Below, in pieces: positions 1 to 6,796 of a DNA stretch of 9,977 nt (positions within the stretch are counted from its first letter, which is position 1; every line of letters starts with the position of its first letter). The DNA comes from DASYYE01 sp035946955 (GTDB lineage: Bacteria > Actinomycetota > Actinomycetes > Streptosporangiales > Streptosporangiaceae), in assembly GCA_035946955.1 (NCBI GenBank), contig DASYYE010000346.1:1-9977 (forward strand), read 5' to 3'. Under the pieces are notes generated by a model. That model had not been told where the DNA came from. It made no database searches and saw nothing but the letters and a program-made list of their open reading frames with translations. The position numbers and the translations under genes are program-made.

Positions 1-21
1 CAATCATGGCAGGCTACCGCA

Positions 22-40
22 CACCGCCGTCCTGGCGGTG
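22..40 (-). terminator. Possible terminator hairpin downstream of the peptide-transporter operon
   Basis: Positions 22-28 (CACCGCC) and 34-40 (GGCGGTG) form a perfect 7-bp GC stem with a 5-nt loop, about 110 nt past the stop of the leftward ATPase gene. No T-run follows on the minus strand, so this is at best a U-less actinomycete-type terminator. It could equally belong to a gene outside the window. Confidence 0.3.
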
Positions 41-89
41 GCACATGGACCACGCTCCGGAACATGCTGTGCCGACCAGTCCGAGCCGG

Positions 90-103
90 TTACTGACGAG
101 TAA
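90..103. repeat. Small palindrome in an AT-richer patch
   Basis: TTACT (90-94) and AGTAA (99-103) flank a 4-nt spacer within the only AT-rich stretch between the ATPase gene and the left edge (about 89-122). No gene is supported in 1-151. The patch might be promoter or operator sequence for a gene beyond the left edge, but nothing here confirms that. Confidence 0.2.
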
Positions 104-145
104 TAACGTACCTGGTGAAATCTGCCGGGTACGCCCAGGGGACCG

Positions 146-162
146 GGCCGGTCATGCCGGCC
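146..162 (-). other. Short GC hairpin enclosing the ATPase stop codon
   Basis: GGCCGG (146-151) and CCGGCC (157-162) are perfect inverted repeats. The 5-nt loop between them (152-156) contains the TGA stop codon (minus strand, 154-152) of the fused ATPase gene. It may help transcript ending or 3'-end stability, but a 6-bp repeat in DNA this rich in GC can arise by chance. Confidence 0.25.
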
Positions 163-2236
163 GCGTATGCACAGTGGCCGTGGCCGCGCCCAGCCCCTCG
201 GGCACCGGGGCCATGAGCGGGAAGTGACACGCTGCCGCGTGGCCTGGCCCGAACGACCGCAGCAGCGGCTCCTCCTCGGCACACCTGTCCTGGGCGAACG
301 GGCAGCGAGTCCGGAACCGGCAGCCCGAGGGCGGCGAGATCGGGCTCGGCAGTTCCCCAGCCACGCCCTCACTCACCTTGGCCTTTTCCAGGGCCGGGTC
401 CGCCACCGGCGCGGAGTCGATCAGGCCCTTGGTGTAGGGGTGCGCCGGAGAGAGGTAGACCGCGTCCGATGGGCCGATCTCGACCAGCTTGCCGAGGTAC
501 ATGACCCCGATCTGGTTGGACAGGTACCGCACCACAGCCAGGTCGTGGGAGATGAACAGGTAGGTCAGGCCCATTTCGTGCTGCAGTTCGCGCATCAGGT
601 TCAGCACCTGAGCCTGGATCGACACGTCCAGCGCGGACACCGGCTCGTCGGCCACGATCAGCTCGGGCGAGAGCACCAGTGCCCGGGCGAAGCCCAGCCG
701 CTGCCGCTGGCCGCCGGAGAACTCGTGCGGGTAGCGCTCGAGTGCCTGCTTCGGCAGGCCCACGTGGTCGAGCATTTCCTCGACCTTGCGCTGCTGCTCA
801 GCGCGTGAGCCGATGCCCTGCACGACCAGCGGCTCCCGCAGGATCGTGCCGGCCCGCATGCGGGGGTCCAGGGACGCGTAGGAGTCCTGGAACATGAACT
901 GGATCTTCCGGCGCTGGCGCCGGTAGGCACGGCCGGTGACCTTCGTCAGGTCCTTGCCCTCGAAGGTGATCATCCCGCTGGTCGGCTTGTCGAGGCCGAC
1001 GATCAGCCGTCCGGTCGTCGTCTTGCCGCAGCCGGACTCACCGACCAGGCCCAGGGTCTCACCTCGGCGGACGGCGAAGCTGACGTCGGCGACCGCGCTC
1101 ACCCAGCCGACCCGCCGTTGCAGGATCGCTCCCTTGGTCACCGGGAAGTTCTTGACCAGGTGGTCGACGCTCAGCAGTACCTCGGAGCCGTTCGCCGACA
1201 CCGGGATGGGCCGGTCAGCGGTTGGGGCGGGCGCCGATTCCACCCTCACCCGGGCGGCCCTCTCCGTCTCCCCAACCGGGAAGAAGCACCTGTACTGGTG
1301 CACGGGGCTCTCGCCGAGCAACTGCGGCTCCTCCGTGCGGCACCGGTCCGTGGCATACCGGCAGCGCGGCGCGAAGCGGCAGGCTTTCGGAGGGTTGATC
1401 AGGTCCGGTGGGGCACCCGGGATCGAGTACAGCCGCTCATGGGCCTCCGCGGCCTTGTCCGGCAGCGCATGGAACAGCGCCTCGGTGTAGGGGTGGCGCG
1501 GGTTGGCGAACAGGGTCTCGGTGTCCGTAGTCTCGGCGACCCGGCCCGCGTACATGACGGCCACGCGGTCGGCCCGCCCGGCGATCACCCCGAGGTCGTG
1601 GGTGACCAGGATGACCGACATCCGGAGCCGGAGCCGCAACTCGTCGATGAGCTCCAGGATCTGCTTCTGGATGGTCACGTCCAGCGCGGTCGTGGGCTCG
1701 TCGGCGATGAGCAGCTTGGGCTCGCACGCCAGCGCCATGGCGATCATGACGCGCTGCCGCATGCCGCCGGAGAACTGGTGCGGGTACTCCCCGATACGTT
1801 CCCTCGCCTTGGGCATCCCCACCAGGTCGAGGACTTCCACGGCACGGTCATAGGCCTGCTGCTTGGTGACGTCGCGGTGCAGGATCACCGCCTCGGCGAT
1901 CTGCTTGCCAACCGTCATCGTGGGGTTGAGCGAGGTCAGCGGGTCCTGGAAGATCATCCCGATCTCGTTGCCCCGGATCTTGCGCATGTCTTCTTCGCCG
2001 AGCTTGCTGATGTCCGTGCCGTTGAGCAGGACGCTGCCGCCCACGATGTGCCCGCCGACCGGGAGCAGGTTCATCACGGACAGCGCGGTCATGGTCTTGC
2101 CGCACCCTGACTCGCCGACGACCCCGAGCGTCTCACCGGGGTCCACGTGGAAGGACACGCCATCCACCGCGTGCACCGTGGCGTTCTTCAGCCGGATGTC
2201 GGTGCGCAGGTCCTTGATCTCCAGTAGCGGGGCCAC
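152..2236 (-). CDS. Fused double-ATPase subunit of a dipeptide/oligopeptide ABC importer (DppD-DppF type)
   Basis: This cytoplasmic protein powers peptide import by hydrolysing ATP. Two complete ABC ATPase halves lie in one chain of 694 aa, counted from the GTG at 2236. Half 1 has Walker A GESGCGKT (41-48), Q-loop FQDPLTSLNP, signature SGGMRQR (156 on), Walker B LLIADEP (Asp179, Glu180) and H-loop His213. Half 2 has Walker A (399-406), FQDSYASLDP, signature SGGQRQR (507 on), Walker B (Asp530, Glu531) and His564. All catalytic motifs are intact, so both sites look active. Each half ends in the oligopeptide-transporter C-terminal domain (HPYT motif) with four cysteines at identical spacing: 286/292/299/317 and 639/645/652/670. 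Fused ATPases are known from mycobacterial Opp/Dpp systems; E. coli uses two genes. It follows the permease C gene, whose TAG stop overlaps the AGGAGG site. A GTG at 2245 is also open, but directly abuts that site. Peptide specificity cannot be read from this subunit. Confidence 0.95.
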   Translation of the reverse strand: MAPLLEIKDLRTDIRLKNATVHAVDGVSFHVDPGETLGVVGESGCGKTMTALSVMNLLPVGGHIVGGSVLLNGTDISKLGEEDMRKIRGNEIGMIFQDPLTSLNPTMTVGKQIAEAVILHRDVTKQQAYDRAVEVLDLVGMPKARERIGEYPHQFSGGMRQRVMIAMALACEPKLLIADEPTTALDVTIQKQILELIDELRLRLRMSVILVTHDLGVIAGRADRVAVMYAGRVAETTDTETLFANPRHPYTEALFHALPDKAAEAHERLYSIPGAPPDLINPPKACRFAPRCRYATDRCRTEEPQLLGESPVHQYRCFFPVGETERAARVRVESAPAPTADRPIPVSANGSEVLLSVDHLVKNFPVTKGAILQRRVGWVSAVADVSFAVRRGETLGLVGESGCGKTTTGRLIVGLDKPTSGMITFEGKDLTKVTGRAYRRQRRKIQFMFQDSYASLDPRMRAGTILREPLVVQGIGSRAEQQRKVEEMLDHVGLPKQALERYPHEFSGGQRQRLGFARALVLSPELIVADEPVSALDVSIQAQVLNLMRELQHEMGLTYLFISHDLAVVRYLSNQIGVMYLGKLVEIGPSDAVYLSPAHPYTKGLIDSAPVADPALEKAKVSEGVAGELPSPISPPSGCRFRTRCPFAQDRCAEEEPLLRSFGPGHAAACHFPLMAPVPEGLGAATATVHTRPA

Positions 2237-2245
2237 TGCCTCCAC

Positions 2246-2251
2246 CCTCCT
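2246..2251 (-). promoter_or_regulatory. AGGAGG ribosome site of the ATPase gene, overlapping the permease C stop
   Basis: On the minus strand, TAGGAGG spans 2252-2246. Its first three bases are the TAG stop of permease C. The GTG at 2245 follows with no gap, which is too close for initiation. The in-frame GTG at 2236 sits 9 nt downstream and is therefore preferred. The arrangement implies translational coupling of the two genes. Confidence 0.7.
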
Positions 2252-3242
2252 ACCGGCGCTGCAGCCGGGTCTCGAAGGCGTCGCGCAGTGCGTCGCCGAT
2301 GAAGTTGAACGCGATACAGGTCAGGATGATCGCGACCCCCGCCGGGTAGATCAGCCACCAGTAGTTGGTGCCGTTCTGCACGTAAGACAGGCCGTTGGAG
2401 AGCATGTCCCCCCAGTCGGTGGAGGGCGGCTGGACACCGAGGCCCAGGAAGCCGAGGCCGGCCAGGATCAGGATGGAGTCGGCTACCGCGAAGGTGGCCT
2501 GCACGATGATCGTGCCGATGGCATTCGGGATGATGTGCCGGGTCACCGACCGCAGGCCGCTGCCGCCAGCGACCTTGACCGCCTGCACGTACTCGCGGGT
2601 GCGCAGCGTGAGCGTCTCACCGCGGACCAGTCGCGCGACACCCAGCCAGTAGAAGGCCGCGATGATCAAGATCATGATCGGGACGTTCGGGTTGAAGACC
2701 ACCGACAGGATGATGATGAACATGATGTAGGGGATCGACAGGCCCGCGTCGACGAACCGCATCAGCAGCGAGTCGAACCACCCGCCGATGAACCCGGAGA
2801 CCGCGCCGTAGAAGGCGCCGAACAGGACCGCGACGATGGCCGCGGCGAGCCCCACCTCGATCGAGATCTGGCCGCCGGCCATGAGCCGGCCGACCTGGTC
2901 GTAGCCGAGGTTGTCACAGCCCAGCAGGTGCTTCGCGCCGGGTGTGCACATGGAGTCGGTCAGGTTCGTGTGTATCTGGTCGGTGTGGTAGATGAGCGGC
3001 CCGACGAAGCAGAACAGGACGATGAGCACGACGAAGCCGAGGCTCACCAGCGCGAGCTTGTTCTCGGCGAAGACCTCCCAGCCGCGCTGCAGCAGGCTGC
3101 GGGGCTTGGCGGTGGGAGTCAGGCCGAGTTCGGCGGCCTCGACGGCGGTCAGCGCGCCAGCGCCCGGTTCGGCATCGGCCACCGCGGCGTCAGCGGCCGC
3201 GTGCAGCACCGGCGGGACGGGAGGAGGAGTGGGCATTCCCAT
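2250..3242 (-). CDS. Peptide ABC transporter permease, DppC/OppC type
   Basis: One of the two membrane subunits forming the peptide channel, 330 aa. About 50 soluble residues rich in Ala and Pro precede a first membrane segment at 63-84, in the position of the OppC N-terminal domain. The extracytoplasmic HLLGCDNLGYDQVGRLM region (105-121) matches the HxLGTDxxGRD block of DppC proteins. Further membrane segments follow at about 131-152, 167-185, 188-203, 250-270 and 296-316. The EAA loop that contacts the ATPase is at 217-240 (EYVQAVKVAG, ending HIIPN). Cys99 and Cys109, in the external loop, could form a disulfide. The ATG at 3242 overlaps the TAA stop of permease B by one base (TAATG), with GAGG 8 nt upstream. 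A second ATG two codons on is less likely. The frame is open much further upstream, to 3989, but that part lies over permease B and reads as unrelated Arg/Pro/Gly-rich sequence. Confidence 0.93.
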   Translation of the reverse strand: MGMPTPPPVPPVLHAAADAAVADAEPGAGALTAVEAAELGLTPTAKPRSLLQRGWEVFAENKLALVSLGFVVLIVLFCFVGPLIYHTDQIHTNLTDSMCTPGAKHLLGCDNLGYDQVGRLMAGGQISIEVGLAAAIVAVLFGAFYGAVSGFIGGWFDSLLMRFVDAGLSIPYIMFIIILSVVFNPNVPIMILIIAAFYWLGVARLVRGETLTLRTREYVQAVKVAGGSGLRSVTRHIIPNAIGTIIVQATFAVADSILILAGLGFLGLGVQPPSTDWGDMLSNGLSYVQNGTNYWWLIYPAGVAIILTCIAFNFIGDALRDAFETRLQRR

Positions 3243-4189
3243 TAGCTGTACCTCACCCTCGGGTCGAGGACCGCGTAACCGATGTCGGCCAGCAGGTTGC
3301 CTAGGATCGTGGCGATGGTCGCGACCACAGTGAACCCGAGCAGGGTCTGGACGTCGACGTTCTGGGTCGCGGCGAAGAAGGCCAGGCCCATGCCGGGGTA
3401 GTTGAACACGACCTCGATGAAGATCGCTCCTGCGACCAGCGTCGGCAGGGACAGGCCCAGCAGGGTCACGATCGAGATCAGTGAGTTGCGGAAGATGTGT
3501 CCCCACAGCACCCGCCGTTCGCTGGCCCCCTTGGCCCGTGCCGTGCGGACATAGTCCTGGACCAGGTTGTCCATGACCGAGGAGCGCATGTACCGGCTCC
3601 ACAGCGCGTACAGCAGGAACGCATACGCGGTGACCGGCAGGACGAGCGCTCTGGGGTCGGACAGCACCCCCGCGACCGTCGTCGACTGCGGCGCCTCGGA
3701 CGGGAACAGGTGGACGTCGATGGCGAACCACTCGATCAGCAGGATGGCGAAGAAGAACGTCGGGGTCGCGTAGCCCAGGAACGAGACACCGGTCAGCAGG
3801 TAGTCGCCAGCGGTGTAGCGCTTGACGGCCTGGTAGACGCCCAGCGGGATGCCGAAGATCAGTGACACCGCGGTCCCGATCAGGACCAGCACGGCGGTCT
3901 TGGGGAAGTACTGGCCGAGTTCGGCCGAGACGTTCTGGTTCAGCTTGGCCGAGTAGCCCAGGTTGCCGTGGAGCAACTGGTTCATCCACTTGATGTACTG
4001 GATGTAGAACGGCCGGTTGAAGCCGTAGAGGTCGTTGTAGTGCGCGATCTGCTGCGCGCTGGCACGGGGGCCGAGGAGGGCCCGGATCGGGCCACCGGGG
4101 AACAGGTGGACCAGTGCCAGGGTGAATATCGTCACGATGATCGTGATGAAGATGGCCTGGAGGGTCCGCCGGATGAGGTAACCGATCAT
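3242..4189 (-). CDS. Peptide ABC transporter permease, DppB/OppB type
   Basis: The other channel subunit, 315 aa, a usual length for the family. The start MIGYLIRRTLQAIF leads straight into the first membrane segment (about 9-30), followed by the PGGPIRALLG stretch typical of DppB. Further membrane segments lie at about 98-120, 130-156, 180-197, 238-262 and 283-305. The EAA loop facing the ATPase is at 212-235 (DYVRTARAKGAS). Other family marks are EVVFNYPGMG (259-268) and the end LLADIGYAVLDPRVRY. The ATG at 4189 is preceded by AGGAGG (4206-4201), 11 nt away and partly inside a small GGAG/CTCC hairpin. A 19-codon ORF ends in the start codon itself (ATGA), so its expression may depend on translation of that leader. 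The stop overlaps the permease C start. Family assignment is firm, substrate is not. Confidence 0.95.
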   Translation of the reverse strand: MIGYLIRRTLQAIFITIIVTIFTLALVHLFPGGPIRALLGPRASAQQIAHYNDLYGFNRPFYIQYIKWMNQLLHGNLGYSAKLNQNVSAELGQYFPKTAVLVLIGTAVSLIFGIPLGVYQAVKRYTAGDYLLTGVSFLGYATPTFFFAILLIEWFAIDVHLFPSEAPQSTTVAGVLSDPRALVLPVTAYAFLLYALWSRYMRSSVMDNLVQDYVRTARAKGASERRVLWGHIFRNSLISIVTLLGLSLPTLVAGAIFIEVVFNYPGMGLAFFAATQNVDVQTLLGFTVVATIATILGNLLADIGYAVLDPRVRYS

Positions 4190-4245
4190 CTCTCGGAGGC
4201 CCTCCTACCTGTGGTCGCCGCCATCTCTTGCGGTCGTGGCGTCAT
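4186..4245 (-). CDS. Possible 19-aa leader ORF coupled to the permease B gene
   Basis: On the minus strand an ATG at 4245 follows GGAGG (4254-4250) by 4 nt and opens 19 codons. The product starts MTPRPQEMAA and ends GRRASER; it has no recognisable domain or membrane segment. Its TGA stop (4188-4186) overlaps the permease B ATG (4189-4187) as ATGA, the classic coupling arrangement. The AGGAGG that would serve permease B lies inside this ORF and can pair with the next bases (GGAG, loop GGC, CTCC, 4205-4195), so ribosomes on the leader would expose it. No homologue is known to me. It could be a chance frame; coding statistics are useless at this length. Confidence 0.35.
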   Translation of the reverse strand: MTPRPQEMAATTGRRASER

Positions 4246-4355
4246 AGAGCCTCCATTTTTACGGCGACCTGCCCTCTTGGGTGGCGTTCTTCCAAGTTTG
4301 GGTGACAGCTTAGGGCACTCCGCAGCGCCAGCAGCCGCCGATTCTTCGATTGTGG

Positions 4356-4398
4356 GCCTCCGGCCGCTGTCCCACCAGATGGGACAGCGGCCGGAGGC
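4356..4398 (-). terminator. Perfect 19-bp intercistronic hairpin between binding protein and permeases
   Basis: Positions 4356-4374 and 4380-4398 are exact inverted repeats of 19 bases around a 5-nt loop. The hairpin begins 14 nt past the stop of the binding-protein gene. The minus strand after the stem reads CACAATCGAAGAATCGG, with no T-run. It could act as a partial terminator, or as a 3' stabiliser that leaves more binding-protein mRNA than permease mRNA, as the intercistronic hairpins of other binding-protein operons do. It is far stronger than any other hairpin I found here. Confidence 0.75.
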
Positions 4399-4412
4399 GA
4401 TTTACGGCCTGG

Positions 4413-6272
4413 TTACTTGGTGAAGTACCAGTACTCGGGGTAGAGGCCGCCGAGCGGGTTGAACGTGACGTTGTGGAGCTTGGACGACGTCGCGTAGATC
4501 GTGTAGGGGTTCGGCTGCCAGACGACCGGTAGCTGCTGGTCGGTGTAGGCGGCGTACTGGTGGAAGACCGCGAGGCTGCTGCTCGTGTGGGTCTCGTTGA
4601 TCAGCGTGTCCTCTTCGGGGTTGGTGAAGCTGCCCCCGTTCGACGCGGCGCCCGTCTGGAACAGCGGCTCACCGGTGGGCTCGAAGCCCGGCCCGTTGAA
4701 GACCCAGCCACCCGCCATGCTCATCTGCCATAGGCACTTCGGCCCGACCTTGCACTGGGCGGTCTCGCCCAGGATCGTGTTGAAGGACTGGCCGACGATG
4801 TTCATGTCGATCCCGACCTTCGAGTAGTCGGACTTGATGACGGCGACCTGCTGCGCGGTGGCCGCGGTGCCGCTCGAGTAGTACGCGGTGAACTTCAGCT
4901 GCAGGCCCTTGGCGACTCCGGCCCCACAGTCGGTCGCTGCCGTGCCGGGGCTCGTGCAGGTCATCACGCCACCGACCTCGGTCCAGCCGTGGCTCGTCAG
5001 CGCAGCCTTGGCCTTGGTGAGGTCGAACCCGTACAGGCCCTGGCCGCCGTTTTGGGACTGGTCCGGCGCGGTCCACTGGTTGGTGGGCTGGGCCGGCGCG
5101 GCACCACTGGTCGGGAAGGCGTAACCGTGCCAGATGGCCTTGTCGATAGCAGGCTGGTCGGTCGCGAGCTGCAGTGCCTGCCGCACGTAGAGCTGGCGGA
5201 AAGCCGGGCCGATGGTCGGGTTGTTGAGGTTCGGCACCCCGTAGAAGATGCCGAAGACGAAGCCCGGCGCGAGCGTGTAGCTGGTCCCGAGCGGGTTGGT
5301 CGGGGGCAGCACGCCGGAGGTCTTGATGGGCAGGTCGTTGGACGGGACGTAGCCCACGTCGAGGTTGTTGGTCTTCAGCGCGGTGTACTCAGTCGAGTCA
5401 GCCGTGTAGGGGACTTCCTTGAAGACCGCGATGGTGGGCTTGGGGCTGCCGGAGTAGGTCTTGTTCGGCACGAAGGTCACGTTGCCGCTGGCGCTGAACG
5501 CCGACATCTTCCACGGCCCGTCCACAGTGCCCCAGATCGAACTGGACGCGTATGTGGAGGTGGCCTTGGCCTGGGCGGTCAGGAAGGTGAACACCGCCTT
5601 GCACTTGGCCCACTTGTCGGCCGCCGCGCTGTCGGTGGTGCAGCCGCCACTGCCCGGGGCCGCGCCCAGACTGGTCACGTCCCACGTCATCGGCATCGGC
5701 GTGATCTCCGCGAGCTGGTTGTAGGTGAACCAGTAGCTGGAGTACGGCTTGTCGGTGGTCATGGTCACCGTATTGCCGCTGGCCTTGTAGGTGGTCAGGT
5801 TGTCGGGCAGGGTACCCGGTGACCACCCGGCGAAGTTCGTCTTCTCGGCCTCCATCATGTTCAGCCAGAAGACGACGTCGTTGCCGGTGACGGACTCACC
5901 GTTGGACCACTTCCAGCCCTTCATGGTGAGGCTGATGTTGCTGCCGCTGTAGGTGGGCGCGTTGGCCAGCGACAGCGGGTAGTTGACCGCGAGCGAGCTG
6001 CCGTTGTTGCCGAACATGTACAGCGGCCGGTACATCAACCACTCGAAGGTCTGCGCGTTGTACACGCTGTAGTTCGTCAGCGGGATGAACGGCCAGACCC
6101 AGTTGGGTGCCGCACCCGGGGGCTCTGCCCAGGTGGCCGTCCCACCGGTCATCTTCGCACCGGTGCTACTGCCCGAACTCCCGCTGGATCCGCAGCCAGC
6201 GGCCACCATGGCGGCCGTGACGGCGACCGCCGCCACTCCCGCCACGCGCCGTGTGCGTCTTCCTAGATACAT
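4413..6272 (-). CDS. Lipoprotein substrate-binding protein of the peptide ABC importer (SBP family 5, DppA/OppA type)
   Basis: Captures peptides outside the membrane and delivers them to the permeases; 619 aa. The N terminus is a lipoprotein signal: RRTRR, a hydrophobic stretch at 10-24, then lipobox VAAGC with Cys27 as the lipid-bearing residue, then a Gly/Ser linker to about 38. The mature part has the family-5 look, including WKWSNGESVTGNDVVFWLNMM (120-140, cf. the LRxGVKFHDGxPxxAxDVxxS block) and the QALQLATDQPAIDKAI helix (365-380). Cysteine pairs 211/224, 439/449 and 507/513 are closely spaced and probably form disulfides; E. coli DppA lacks this set. It is longer than DppA (about 500 mature residues). 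The ATG at 6272 has AAGGAG (6283-6278) 5 nt upstream, so the start is secure. It is the first transporter gene, after a 524-nt gene-free stretch that probably holds its promoter. Whether the ligand is a nutrient peptide, a signal peptide or another solute is unknown. Confidence 0.95.
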   Translation of the reverse strand: MYLGRRTRRVAGVAAVAVTAAMVAAGCGSSGSSGSSTGAKMTGGTATWAEPPGAAPNWVWPFIPLTNYSVYNAQTFEWLMYRPLYMFGNNGSSLAVNYPLSLANAPTYSGSNISLTMKGWKWSNGESVTGNDVVFWLNMMEAEKTNFAGWSPGTLPDNLTTYKASGNTVTMTTDKPYSSYWFTYNQLAEITPMPMTWDVTSLGAAPGSGGCTTDSAAADKWAKCKAVFTFLTAQAKATSTYASSSIWGTVDGPWKMSAFSASGNVTFVPNKTYSGSPKPTIAVFKEVPYTADSTEYTALKTNNLDVGYVPSNDLPIKTSGVLPPTNPLGTSYTLAPGFVFGIFYGVPNLNNPTIGPAFRQLYVRQALQLATDQPAIDKAIWHGYAFPTSGAAPAQPTNQWTAPDQSQNGGQGLYGFDLTKAKAALTSHGWTEVGGVMTCTSPGTAATDCGAGVAKGLQLKFTAYYSSGTAATAQQVAVIKSDYSKVGIDMNIVGQSFNTILGETAQCKVGPKCLWQMSMAGGWVFNGPGFEPTGEPLFQTGAASNGGSFTNPEEDTLINETHTSSSLAVFHQYAAYTDQQLPVVWQPNPYTIYATSSKLHNVTFNPLGGLYPEYWYFTK

Positions 6273-6796
6273 CTGCGCTCCTTAGTCATGGCGCACTGGC
6301 GCGCCTTGGAGATCCCACCGATCCTGCTTCCAGAAACCGCGGGGCCCCCCGATCCCGGCGTCAGGAGCAAGCGAGTGTGGCAGCAGCACAGGCCTCTGTC
6401 AGAGGTGGTGCGCAGGGCCATGCTCACCCATCCGCTTCTGTCAGCACAAAACCGGCACAGCTGCGCATCCTTCGAGGGCGCGCAACGCGCCAGCACCGTC
6501 TTCCCCAACGGTTCGGTCCAGAGCGTAGGGCCAGCCGTGCCACGATGATGAGGCGAAAACGTCACAAGTTGTTATCGATCTGCCCCAACTTCTTCCGGTA
6601 ATTCGCACATGGCACGCAATAGATTTCGCGTTTTCGCTGCCGAGGGCGGGCCTGTCTAAACCATGGCCCAGCGGGGCGTAGTTACAGTCCGTCACATCGG
6701 CTTGACCAGCAGGAAACCCCTCTGAGGATCCGCGTCCACCTGGCGGCCGCAGAGGCCCAGACGGCTGGAATGGGCTAACCCTGGCACTTAACCAGG
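6273..6796. other. Gene-free region between fabI and the binding-protein gene; probable transporter promoter region
   Basis: No reading frame here looks coding. Near the fabI end, CCTGG/CCAGG (minus strand, about 6796-6780) and CCTCTG/CAGAGG (6719-6755) are weak inverted repeats that could end the fab transcript. About 6541-6660 is much richer in A and T than the rest of the window and holds a 9-bp inverted repeat. Lesser hairpins are GGCGCG/CGCGCC (6477-6491) and CCTCT/AGAGG (6393-6405). A loose promoter match on the minus strand is TGGTCA, 16 nt, TGTAAC (about 6709-6682), which would give a leader of about 400 nt. I found no convincing -10/-35 pair close to the start codon, and no recognisable riboswitch. 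Confidence 0.5.
6553..6637. repeat. 9-bp inverted repeat in the AT-richer island upstream of the binding-protein gene
   Basis: GCGAAAACG (6553-6561) and its exact complement CGTTTTCGC (6629-6637) are separated by 67 nt, so the centres are 76 bp apart, about seven helical turns. The right copy adjoins a second TTTCGC. The sites could be paired operator half-sites for the transporter genes. No regulator is implied by the sequence itself. Confidence 0.3.

Noticed and set aside
1..372. Frames at the left edge on both strands
   Set aside because: They overlap the end of the ATPase gene out of frame or antisense, with no domain. Positions 1-151 show only small hairpins.
1863..3245. 460-codon plus-strand frame opposite the ATPase and permease C genes
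   Set aside because: It lies antisense to well-recognised genes. The product is full of Asp/Arg/Glu/Gln runs with no domain, as expected from the mirror frame of GC-rich coding DNA.
3243..3989. 249-codon upstream extension of the permease C frame
   Set aside because: It overlaps permease B throughout, reads as Arg/Pro/Gly-rich nonsense, and a good ATG with ribosome site exists at 3242.
4206..4355. Separate promoter for the permease genes
   Set aside because: I found no -10/-35 pair of reasonable spacing on the minus strand. An internal promoter is possible but not supported by the sequence.
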